Source of the DNA: Piliocolobus tephrosceles
Taxonomy: Eukaryota; Chordata; Mammalia; Primates; Cercopithecidae
Assembly: GCF_002776525.5 (NCBI RefSeq)
Contig: NC_045434.1
Span: forward strand, 198,295,390-198,359,389
DNA length: 64,000 bases
Direction: 5' to 3'
Below, piece by piece: positions 27,601-39,600 of the stretch. A program made the position numbers and the translations under genes. How positions within the stretch are numbered: position 1 is the first letter of the stretch; the number at the start of each line of letters is the position of its first letter. The notes below the pieces were generated by a model. The model had not been told where the DNA came from, made no database searches, and worked only from the letters and a program-made list of their open reading frames with translations.

Positions 27601-30600
27601 CACCGTCAGTGTTTCATGCGCCATTCTCTCCAAATCACTGTCTATTCCCTCACCCGGCTTCCTGTCTCCAATGCCCAGCACAGGTCCTGGGATGCAGTAA
27701 GCATCCATCGATGTTTATGACATCAAAGGAATAACTTTCCAGTAGTATACAGTTGTTAATCTAGAAAGGACCACTTCCCAAGTCAGAATTGTGTCCTTCT
27801 GCCAATAGATACATTTAGGTGCATGTTTTTTGTTCATTATTGTCTTAATATGATCCTGAAAATAATACATGCTCATCATAAAATATATTCAAGCCCTGTA
27901 GAAACCCATGAATTAGAAAGTGGAAGTCCCTTATAATTCTACTTCCCAAAGCAAACCACTGCGTTGGAAACCAGGTACAGACTGGGCACAGTGACTCATG
28001 CCTGTAATCCCAGCACTTCGGGAGGCCAAGGCGGACAGATCACCTGAGGTCAGGAGTTCGAGACCAGCCTGGCCAATATGGTGAAACCCTGCCTCTACTA
28101 AAACTACGAAAATTAGCCAGGCATGGTGGCACACACCTGTAACCCCAGCTACTCGGGAGGCTGAGGCAGGAGAATTGCTTGAACCCGAGAAGCGGAGGTT
28201 GCAGTGAGCGAGCATCGCACCATTGCACTCCAGCCTGGGCAGCAGAGTGAGACTCCATCTCAAAACAAAACAACAAAACAAAACAAAAAACAAACCAGGT
28301 GCAATTTCTTTCATATTCTCTCCTACCTCTGTCCCTCCACCAGTATTAGCATTATGCTCTACACAGCACACATGCATTTTCTTCTTAGATTTCTTTCCAT
28401 GGCAATACAATAAATCTGCTTCAGTCTTTTTTAACCTGCTGAATATTTTCCTGGCCCCATGGGGAAATCTTCCAGTGACGCACACTCAGCGTATACAAAA
28501 ATGTTCCCTTTTTCAGTTGCTTTTCTGTCTGGGTGAAAAATAAAGCTGACATGCTGTTTTGTCTACAGGTGGCTTTTTTTTCAGGCCAGGAGAACAATGG
28601 TTGAGTCAACTGGCGAGGAGTAGAAATGCAGTAATCCTGTTAGCCACACTGTGCTTTGAGGTCTGTCAAAGCCTTTCTCTGCCTTTGCTGCCACCAACCC
28701 TCACTTGTATATTCGAGTCCTCTTCCTCGGTACTGTGTTATTACCTTCTCTCCGGCAACCTGGCTCCTCTCCCCCACTCCCCATGTCCAGTAATTAACCT
28801 GTCCCATCTGGTCTCTTTGTTTGCCCTCTCTGCATGCCGTCTAGCCATTAGGGCCCTGGGAAAAGCTAAATTCCTCCACCTTTGTAAACACAAAATCAAA
28901 ATGCCATCTGCATTTCTCAAGAAACATTTTTTTTGACAAAGGAGTATCACAGCAAATCAAACCATCCTGGCCCCAGCAAATAGTTTCACTCATTCAGCAA
29001 ATATCCCCAGCAATCACAGGTTTAATTTGTATTGCCTCTGTTCTCCAATGAATACAGGAGACTGCAAATTGGCATTTAAAATATTTATGATTCATGTGTA
29101 ACAGAAGAATGATCTCAGAGTTTTTTCCTATTATTTTTAGAGTTCTGGACACATCACACACTCTCAAATGTATTTCATGAGTCGGCCAGAATGCTTAATT
29201 TCTGATCAGTTCAGGAAAGTCGAGACAAGGGAGTGCTTGCAAATGTGATCACAATGTTAAATGATACGACTTTCTTGTGTGCCCCAAATGCTGCATTTAT
29301 AGAAGGGCTATTTGAACAGTGAGCAATGCACCTAGGAATGAGGATGGGGATGGGTAGGACTGTGTGTCCTGAAAACAGTAAAAATAGTAGAAAACCAAGT
29401 GCAGTGGCTCATGCCTGTAATCCCAACACTTTGGGAGGCCGAGGCAGGCAGATCATTTGAGTGTAGGAGTTCAAGACCAGCCTGGGCAACATGGTGAAAT
29501 CCCGTCTCTACAAAAAAATACAAAAAAATTAGCCAGGTGTGGTGGCGTGTGCCTGTAGTCCCTGCTACTCTGGAGGCTGAGGTGGGACGATTGCTTGAGC
29601 CCAGGAGGCAGAGATTGCAGTGAGCTGAGATGGCACCACTGCCCTCCAGCCTGGGCAACACAGTGAGACGCTGTCTCCAAAAAAAAAAAGTAGCAACAAA
29701 ATGAAGATAATTTGCAGGTGTAGCATTACACACTTGAAAAAAAAAAAAACACTTTCCTAGAGGTGATCTCTGTTGACCCACCCCTACTCCCTGACAGAAC
29801 TCCACAGCAAGTGGAGCCGACTGTCCAATCCGTTTTACAGATGAGAAAACTTGGTTTCAGAAAGGTTACAGATGCAGGAGCACACAGCCTGTCCTTAGCA
29901 GAAGTGAGCCTGGAAGCCAGCCTGCAGCTAGCTCTGTGCTCTGTTCCTGGTTGAGTGACCAGCATTTGCCAGGATCACAAACTCATAGACCACTTGAGCT
30001 GGGATGACGGGGAAGCCACAGCCAGTGTGACCTTTACAGCTCACATCTGTACATTTGCTAAGAAGGACAGGTTTCAGTTGGATTTTTTTTTTTACGTAGA
30101 TTTGCCACTTGTCCAGGCACGATGACGAAGACAAAGAAAGGAAAGGCACTGAGTACACTGGGTGTATTTTCTCCCCCTAGGCCTCTGTCTCTTGCTGCAA
30201 GCAGAGAAACAACGTCTGCGCCCGAGCCGGGTTTGTGTCAAAAACCCAAAGAGGATCTTTTGTGTTTGCTGAAAAAGGACCTCCCCCAGGTAAGCAGCTG
30301 CTTTGCCCTGGCCTTGACCTAAGGGTTAAGTGTCCCAGATGTGATTTGCAGGGCACCTACTTCTTCACAGGGAGTCTTTGGAAGGATTTAGTCTTTGGGT
30401 GGGGAGGAGTAGCAGGCAGGTACTGAACAAAGAGGAGAGGTGAGAAGACAGCCAGCTCTCCCCACCAGGAGGACAACAGCTGGCTCTGGAAATGGGCCTC
30501 CAAAGCAGCTTCCGGGCCTCCCCTTTTATGACCTGGCATACCTGCTCTGGGCAGCCAAATGGAGAAGTGACTTCTCACCTCAGAAGTGTGCACATTTGTA

Positions 30601-33600
30601 TACCCCAGGTGCCATCAGAGGCCACTGGGAAGGGGTGGGAGATACAGGGCATGGCCATATATCCTGTTCCTTCTACACTCGGCTGCCGTGTTCCTTTTCT
30701 CCTATACCAGAGGTGACTTCATCATCTAGTCATGAAACAGAGGAGGCAGCTCTGTTTCTGGAGCACCCACTCAGTGGTTTCCATGCAGTTTTGCAGGTCT
30801 GCCCTCGTAGGTTCATCCACTTAGCCCTGCTTTTCAGATGAGGAAATGGAGGCTCAGAGAGTTGAAATGACTTGCCCAGTGTCACACAGCCAGTAAATGG
30901 CAGACACAAGCCCAGAGAGGTCTCACTAAGGAGCTCCATCATTCCATTGTCGCTTCTGGAACCTCCAAGATTCAGGAATAACAAGAGCTTTCCTCCAGGT
31001 GTTTCCCCTGCTGGCCTTGGGGAAAGGTGTTGCACCTCTCCTGTGCTCTCTGACCGCCAGTCCTGGAGCACTCATTATGTTAGATTATCCCAAATAGGTC
31101 CCACAGACCACGCCCCACCCCCAGGATCCTTGGGCACCAGAGCTACCCCAGGAGCCTTGGGCCCCAGAACGAGGAGGAGCAGGGAAGGTTTGCTTCTGCA
31201 ATCACGCCTCTTGCAGAGGGGTGTGGATAAAATTATAGTGCATGTCAGATTTCAGCAAATCCAGATTAAAGTTGAAAAGATCAATCTGAAGCTGAATAAC
31301 AAAACCAGCGCTAATTAGGAGGCTCAGCCCCAGTTCATGCTCCCCCGCCTTGCATCATCCATGGGCAAAACCCCACCTTGTCTGTTTATACAGAAGAACA
31401 AAGCCAGCATCCCTGGAGTTGGCCAGAGTCCCTGCCAGTGAGCCCTGGGATGCGGGCACCTCCACAGTCCACCACCTGCTCCTGCTCCCTCCCGGGGGGG
31501 GATCCTGAGAAGCCCCCAGCCCCTTATGACACAGAACAGGAGGGGAAGGGTGGGTACCAGCATCTGTTAAGCTCCCCGTGGGTGCCAGGGGCCTTACATT
31601 CATTATCTCATTGAATGCGCCAAAGCCCCATGGAGCAGGCACTCACCACGTAATCATGTGCTCAGAAAGTGTGAGCTCTTCTTCTTACTTTATCCCTTCA
31701 CCGACAGAGGGGATAGAAAAGCAGGTGATGGGCCCAGTGTCCCACAGCTGGATTTCTTTTAGTTTTAGTTTTTGTTTTTTGGAGATGGAGTCTTCTCTGT
31801 CACCCAGGCCGGAGTGCAGTGGCACAATCTTGGCTCACTGCAACCTCCGCCCCCGCCGGTTCAAGTGATTCTCCTGCCTCAGCCTCCCGAGTAGCTAGGG
31901 TTACAGGCATGCGCTGCCACGCCCAGCTAATTTTTGTATTTTTAGTGAAAACGGGATTTCACCATGTTGGCCAGGCTGGTCTCAAACTCCTGACCTCAAG
32001 TGATCCGTCTGCCTTGGCCTCCCAAAGTGCTGGGATTACAGGTGTGAGCCACCACGCCCAGCCCCACGGCTGGATTTCAATCCAGGCTCATCTAGTTCAA
32101 TACCTGGTATCTTCTCACACCCCACCCCAGCTTCCTGGCGGTTGGCTCTCTCTGGTAGTGGCAGCATAAATGCCTTCTACTCCTTGCTTTTGCTTTTCAT
32201 TGTTTTCTGTATTTTGTAATTCAAGTGTTGCTATAACCTTTTTAGTAGAAATATATATATGAAACAAAGAATATGAGAGAGAGTTATCCAGTATTGTAAA
32301 TGCTACTGACTTCTGCTTTTTTAAAAATTTAAGTATATATTGGGAACTTTTTTTTTTTTTTTTTTGAGAAGGAGTCCTGCTCTGTCACCCGGGCTGGAGT
32401 GCAGTGGTGCAATCTCAGCTCACTGCAACCTTCGCCTCCTGGGTTCAAGTAATTTTCCTGCCTCAGCCTCCAGAGTAGCTGAGACTACAGGTGCGCGCCA
32501 CCACACCTGGCTAATTTTTTTTGTATTTTTAGTAGAGATGGGGTTTCACCATATTGGTCAGGCTGGTCTCAAACTCCTGACTTCAAGTGATCCGCCCACC
32601 TTGCCCTCCCAAAGTGCTGGGATTATAGGTGTGAGCCACCGTGCCCGGCTGATACTGGGAACCTGTTTTCATGTTAGTAAAAATCCTTTCGGAACATCAT
32701 TTTAAATAAATACATAGTATATTATTATATGATGGTACCATAAATTAAGGAACCAGTATTGTCTTATTGGAAATTGTGATTGTTCTGAAGTGATTGCTAA
32801 TATGAATGGAGTGGTGGAGAACATCCATGCACAGGGCTGCTGACAACTTAGGGGTGAGATGGCTTCCTCTTCACCCCAGTTTTGGTCATTCTCTTCCTCC
32901 TTAAAGCTTTGTACACAAATTCATTTTATTCTGTCACAGTTTCTCAAGACAGGGCATTGTGGCATGGTGAGGAAGTGTGGGCTTTGGAGACAAGCAGACC
33001 AGTCTCTACATAGTGATGCTCAATACATACATGTTAGCTGGGCATGATGGCTCACACCTGTAGTCCTAGCACTTTGGGAGGCTGAGGTGGGAGGATTGCT
33101 TGACCTAACGAGTTCAAGACCAGCCTGGGTAAAATAATGAGACCTCGTTTCTACCAAAAAAGAAATTTTTTTTTTTTGAATTTTCAAGACGTGGTGATAC
33201 ATACCTGTAGTCTCAGCTACTCGGGAGGCTGAGATGGGAGGATCACTAAGCCCAGCAGGTCAAGGCTGCAGTGAGCTGTGATCGTGCCACTGCATTCCAG
33301 CCTGGGCAACAGAGCAAGACTCTATCTCAAAACAAACAAAAAAGATAGTTGTTGATTGCATGATATTTACAAAGCAACCAGTATGTGCTAGGAACTTAAA
33401 ATATTATTCAACTATCATAACAACTCTGTTGTCAGAAGAAGTATTATTCTCACTTTGTAGAGAAGAAAAACTGGGCTTCAGCAAGGTGGAGAGATTTATC
33501 TAAGTCCCTGGTTAGATGAATGTCCTTTGGCAAATTATTTAATATCTCCGAGTCTCGGTTTCCTCACATTTAGAATGGAAGCAGTAATACTCATCTTGCC

Positions 33601-36600
33601 AGGCTAGTGCGAGAACTAAATCAGCTAAGTGTGTGCTTCCCGTGCCATCTGTTCTCTGCTTGGTGAGGATTGTTTTTGTTTATCTCGGGCAGCCCTTCCA
33701 CTTGACCATCCTAGAGTGATGTTGCCTTGCAGCCATCAAGTGTGTTCTTAGGGGTAAGGTACTACTTTTTATTTACTTGAGAAGAGTTCGTTACTCTGTC
33801 ATAAAATTTCTTTCTCCGTAGGGCATTATGATATCAACGAATCCCTTGTGAAGCAGTCGCCAAACACGTTAATGTCTTGTTTTAAATCAAAAACCAACCG
33901 TGGATTAAAACTGACATCAACAGGCCCGGGACCCGGTTATTACAACCCCGGTGATTGCACAAAAGTTCCAAAAAAGACTCTTTTCCCGTGAGTCCCAATC
34001 ATTCTGATCTTTCTTTTGAAAGGTGGTTGTGGGGAAGGAGCCCAACATAGAGAAAAGGAAGGGGTGTCACTGCTTGGCAGAACACAGTGCCAGGCCACTC
34101 TTCAGGGGCCCTTAGTCACACATAATGGTGCTCAATAAATGCCTGATATTTATGGAGCAACTACTGTGTGCCAGGAACTTAAAATTGTATTCAATTATTA
34201 TTATAATCCTGTTGAAAGAATCGTTATTCTTACCCCATAGAGGAGGAAGTAAGGCTTCGGATTTGGCGGGAGATTTGCCTAAGTCCACACAGCCGAAGTG
34301 AGGAGCCATAGGGAATTGGCTCAGGACTGAGTCTTTCCTCATCCCCTGTGATGCTGGATTCCAGTGGTGCTGACGTTGTTGTATTTTTGTAACATAAAAT
34401 CCTCGCTGGAGTGGCAGGACATTCAGAGGCAGTCAAGCTCTCGTAGCTTTATACTGATGGAAGTTTAAGCCCTGACTTTGGAGTTGGTGATACCTGCTTG
34501 ATTTGTACTTCAGCTCTGCTGTTTTTATGCTCTGTGACCTTGGGCAGAGTTCTAACCTCTCTGAGCCTCCATGCCCTCATCTGTAAAGTGGGAATAATTC
34601 CTGCCTTGTGGGATTGCTTTCAGAATTAAAAATATATGTTTGGCTCGGCGCAGTGGCTTGCACCTGTAATCCCAGCACTTTGGGAGGCCGAGGTGGGTGA
34701 ATCACTTGAGATCAGGTGTTCGAGACCAGCCTGGCCAACATGGTGAAACCCTGTCTCTACTAAAAATACAAAAATTAGCCAGGCATGATGGTGCATGCCT
34801 ATAATCCCAGCTACTCAAGAGGCTGAGGCAGGAGAATCACTTGGACCTGTGAGGCTGAGGTTGTGGTGAGCGGAGATTGTGCTACTGCACTCCAGCCTTG
34901 GTGACCGAATGAGACCCTGTCTCAAAAAAAAAAAAAGATAAATAAAATATATGTTTGGCATTGGCATTGGCATTGCAGCTGGTGACTCAATATTAACACA
35001 GATTTTTAAAAATAAATACAGGGATTTATGTTACCCTGTTTCATATCCTGCACATTTTATATTACTCTCACCTAAGAGTCTCAAACACTCACAGGGCTTA
35101 TTTATTTCTCAAATGGTTCTAGAACTTCTGGAACTAACAGCAGTTAGGGTTAGTCCTCCTGTTACCATCTCAGCTCTCACCCCTGTGTAGCCTCTCCAGA
35201 CAGAGCTGGCCAATGGGAGGGCTGGCCAGGTGGGACCAACCATATATCCACCTGGGCCCCTCTGGAGAGATCAGGCAGGTGGTGGGAGCCACAGCCACAG
35301 TGGGTCAGAAGTCCAGGCAACCCAGGGAGGCTGACAACATTGGGCATAGTCTGATCATCAGCCTAGGGCAAGGGGACCACAGTTCTTAATCTGCCAAGTT
35401 GAACTTAAAATCTGGAGAGGGGATTGAGACCTCAGCTGGAATCCACCAGAGGAGTCCCTTCTGCCCTCCAGGGCTAGGACTCTGCAGGCTGGCCTTGTAC
35501 AGGCTGTAGGGCTAGGGGCTGGGGCAGGCCAGTCTCCAGGAACAGCTGTCTCTCTGGAAAGTCTCTCCTCAGAGACCTCCCGACTCCAGGCTGGCATGCA
35601 GCGTCTCTACAAGCAACTGTTCCTTTACTCTGCCAGAGGAAGGTGGTCAAGAGGACAGGTGTGGAGTGGGCTGACCAGAGTATGAATCCCAGCTCTGTAC
35701 CTTCCAGAGACTTCTCTCTGAGCCTGAGTTTCAGGTTATTAGGTAGAGATAAGAATCTTGTAGGGATTCCATGAAGATTCGATGAGAAGATGTTGGAAAA
35801 TCGCTATTACCAGCTGGGCGTGGTGACTCACGCCTATAATCCCAGCACTTTGGGAGCCCAAGGCAGATGGATCACTTGAGGCTAGGAGTTCAAGACCAGC
35901 CTGGCCAACATAGCAAAACCCCATCTCTACTAAAAATACAAAGCTGGGTGTGGTGGCGGGCACCTGTAATCCCAGCTACTCAGGAGGCTGAGGCAGGAGA
36001 ATTGCTTGAACCCAGGAGGTGGAGGTTGCAGTGAGCCAAGATCACACCACTGCACTCTAGCCTGGGTGACAGAGCAAGACTTGGTCTTAAAAAGAAAGAA
36101 AATAGCTATTACCCTTATAATGATAGCTGTGGTTATTTTATATCCTATAGACATATTAGGCTATATTATACAATACGGCTGTTATTTGGCATGGCAGCTC
36201 AAGCCCCCAGCCCAAATTTGGAAGCTTCTTCAAGGAAAATGGTGAAATAACATAAGAGTGGAGGACACTTGGTTTTTAACTGTTTTATCTGGAGAAGTAT
36301 CTTCTGGCTTTTGCTCAAGTTTGAGCAGGTGGTTTGAGATCATTCTTATTTTATGGCGTTTGCATTTGTCAGTCATCAGGCTCTATAGATTTCTGGTTCT
36401 GTACTGGAGGCTCAGGTGAGCAGGACACCACGCTCCAGCCAGCCTCATCTGGGAACAGCCTCGAAGCCAAGTGGAGGAGCCTGCAACAAAATGCTGGGTT
36501 AGGTGGCCTCAGGGGTGTGTGGCCATGCACATCCCGTGGGGCCATCTTCCCACTGGGCAGTGCAGCGAGGCTGCGTGTCTGGGGCTTCTAGGGATCGCTG

Positions 36601-39600
36601 GCTGGCTGTCAATGCTTCACAAATAAAAGGTCTTTGGTTAATAAGTCTGAGAAGCACTGCATGGTAACCCTCTGCCCCTGAGAACATCGCAGTCTGCACA
36701 GGCATCCTAAAGGCTCTGAGAAGGCCTGCAGTAAAGGAACCTGTTAACCCGGAGTCTCCTAAACTTGGGTTCACTCTGATGAATGGATGGTGCCCCAGGC
36801 TCTATAGCAGGACATTTGTGTAGCTGGCTCTGTGGTCTGGGGCTGCTCTGGGCACCTCTCTGGGTCTTCCTTTCTCTATGAGCGAAAGAAGGGTGTCTGC
36901 ATTTCTGACACGTCACAATGCCAGGTTTGCTCACCATGGACTCAGGAGAGCACACAGAGGGCAGTGAACGTGGAGCCAGCCTGGACCCACAAAGGAGGTC
37001 CAGATTATGCATTTTAAAATTAACATGGGAAGGATGAAGCTAAGACATTTATAATTTTATTTGGAAAGCAAGAAGATAAGACTGGTAGGCTTTGGGCTAT
37101 TCTAAGAAAGCATCTATCTTCCCAGTGAATGATGAAGAAAATGATGTAATGAAAAGAAAAGACACCTGAATATCAGAGTGTTGAGGAAATATCCAAAATC
37201 CAGTGTCTCAAATTCCAGTTCTGTTTTCTCTGGTGTCCCTGGAGGGAAGAGAGGGTCAGGAGCCACACGGGGTCCTGAGGTCAGTAGACCCCTGAGGTGA
37301 CCCCATCTGCATGCACCTTCCCTTAGGACTTTGTCCACATCAGACCTAATCCTCTTTAGCTCTCCATGGCTACGTGGAGCGGCGGTGACTCGCCGCCGTG
37401 TTTTTCTCGGGAACACATACGTGCCGTGCAGGGGGAGACCTGCCCTCATCTGTCTTGGGTTGGAGTCGATGGGCTCCCCATTCTTGGGCAGAGTTACAGC
37501 TACAGAAATGCTCTTCTGGATCTGCTTTCTTCAGGGTGCAGGAAGCATCAGTGCAGATGTGAGTTCTCCCTGGAGGTTTTAGTCTCATGCTACCGGCCAA
37601 AAAATGTAAAACCCAACTGTGAGAGGGTGGCTGGATATGACCAAAGTTCAGGAGGCCGCCATTAGGGCAGGGAACAGCTGATCACGTCTCCTGGGGAGGC
37701 CATGGAGGCAGCGTGGGCAGCGGATTGATTAGCACAGACCCCAAAGTCAGTACCGTGGAACCTCCACTTTCCCCGCTCACCAGCCGGGTGGGCCTGGGGG
37801 AAGGGAGGTCACTTAACTCCCAGTGAATTCAAAGTCGTCTTTGGTGAACAAGGATAAGAACACCTCATAATGTGGTTGCAAGGATAAAAGGAGATAACCC
37901 ACAAAACTCACGTAGTAACTTGTATTTTTATCAAAGCAGGTAAGCAGGTCTTCCGTGTCTTCCTAGGGTTTCTAGTGTGGCCCCATAGGGCAGATGCTGT
38001 GCTGGGGGCTGGCTGTTCGTTAGCACTGGCATTTCTGAGCTCCTTAGCTAAAGGTCACGCCATCGGGTGTTCCTTGGCCATGGCCACCTTGCTGAATCAA
38101 AAGCTAAGAGGAGTTCTCAGCTACCAGGGTGTCTTCAGAAGCAAAGTGAAGTGTCAGCCAAGGTTTCACTTCTGAGGTCTTCAATATCCATCACAGTGGT
38201 GACTCAATGACTTAGGGTGAGTCAGGGTGAGAGTTTTGGAGATCAGAATAGTTCCTCCCAGGCACTGCCTTCCAACTCATGCTCCCCGGCAAGGAGGTGC
38301 AACACTCAGGGTCATCTTTCTAACCCTTGATCTGCTTCCTGGAGTTCTAAGCCACTGGATTTGCACAGACACGCTGTCTTGTCACAGCTCGAGCTGAAAA
38401 ATCAAGCCCTGTTGGCCCCACTCCAATTTTGGTAATTAGATTGGGCCCACCTTAACTTCCCCTGGGATTTTCAATTCGATATGGGATGCTTCCTCCCAAG
38501 CGGCTGTGATCTGTCACCCGCCACCCTGTTAAATAGATACTGCATTCCACCCCAGAGGCAATCGGCTGCCCTTTAATGATGAGAAAAATGGCCCCTTTAT
38601 CCCTCCCAACCCTGGGAATCCCTGAGGCAGAGTGAATGTGTGCCTGGGAGTGGCTGGAGGGTCTCGGATGCCTTCCCCAAGTGGCCTGCTGAGTCCTCTA
38701 AGACATTCATTATTCTTAGGTGATTTGCAAACAGCTCACATTGGAAGCTGCAAACACACTTAATGCAGTTGTGGTCAACTCAGAGCCTTTGATAGATGTT
38801 TTCTTTCCACGGGGCAGGGCCAGGTTGGCTTTTATAACTGAGCAATGAGGCTCATAAAAGCCCTGGTCACAGTGCACTGTGGGCTGCCCTGGGTTTGATC
38901 TGGCCTGACCTTTGTGATTTGCCAGCCCCACCTCGACATGGAGGGACCAGCCCTGGATGAGGATGAAACTGTCATGTGGGCCTCAGATGCCTGGGCGCCT
39001 TTACTTGCTACCAGCCCTCTGCTTTTCTCTGCACTTCAGCAAATGTTCCTGGGATAGGGCTGGGGGCCTCAAAGCTGAGGAAGACACATTCCCTTCCCTT
39101 AAAGAGCTAGGCAAGTAAAAGCCATAGAAAATGCAACATTTTAAGTGCAAAGGAATAGCCAGAATGTATTCAAGGGCCGCGTACTCTGAGCTGAGAGCTC
39201 TCAGCTGCGACCTGCCGTCACCCACCTCTCCTCCAGGTGGGCGTGTCACTCCGAGTTTACAGTGAAGTGCAGGCTCTTTACCGTCATGGGGCTGGGATTT
39301 GAATCCAGGTCCCTCTGCCTCCAAAATCCATCTCCAAAACCCATGTACCTCACTTGAGTCACAGGATGGGAACATCCAAGACAGGTGGGGGGTGGTGAGA
39401 TGCGTGTCGGTGGAGGAGAGAAGTTTCCCTGAAGGAAGTGAGAACGTCAAGAATTGAATTCAAGTTTGCAGGGAAAGTTGGTGTTCCTCACAGAAGGAAC
39501 AGCAGGGACAAAGGCATGGAGTTGCTGAACTGTGTTGTGTTGGGTGTTTCTGGAAGGTAAAACGGAAGCAGCAGTACGTGGGAGATTAGGCTGGATTGAG

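Noticed and set aside
39001..39450. 149-codon minus-strand ORF in STPG1 intron 6
   Set aside because: No recognisable domain, and part of it covers a MIR-like piece; most likely chance.
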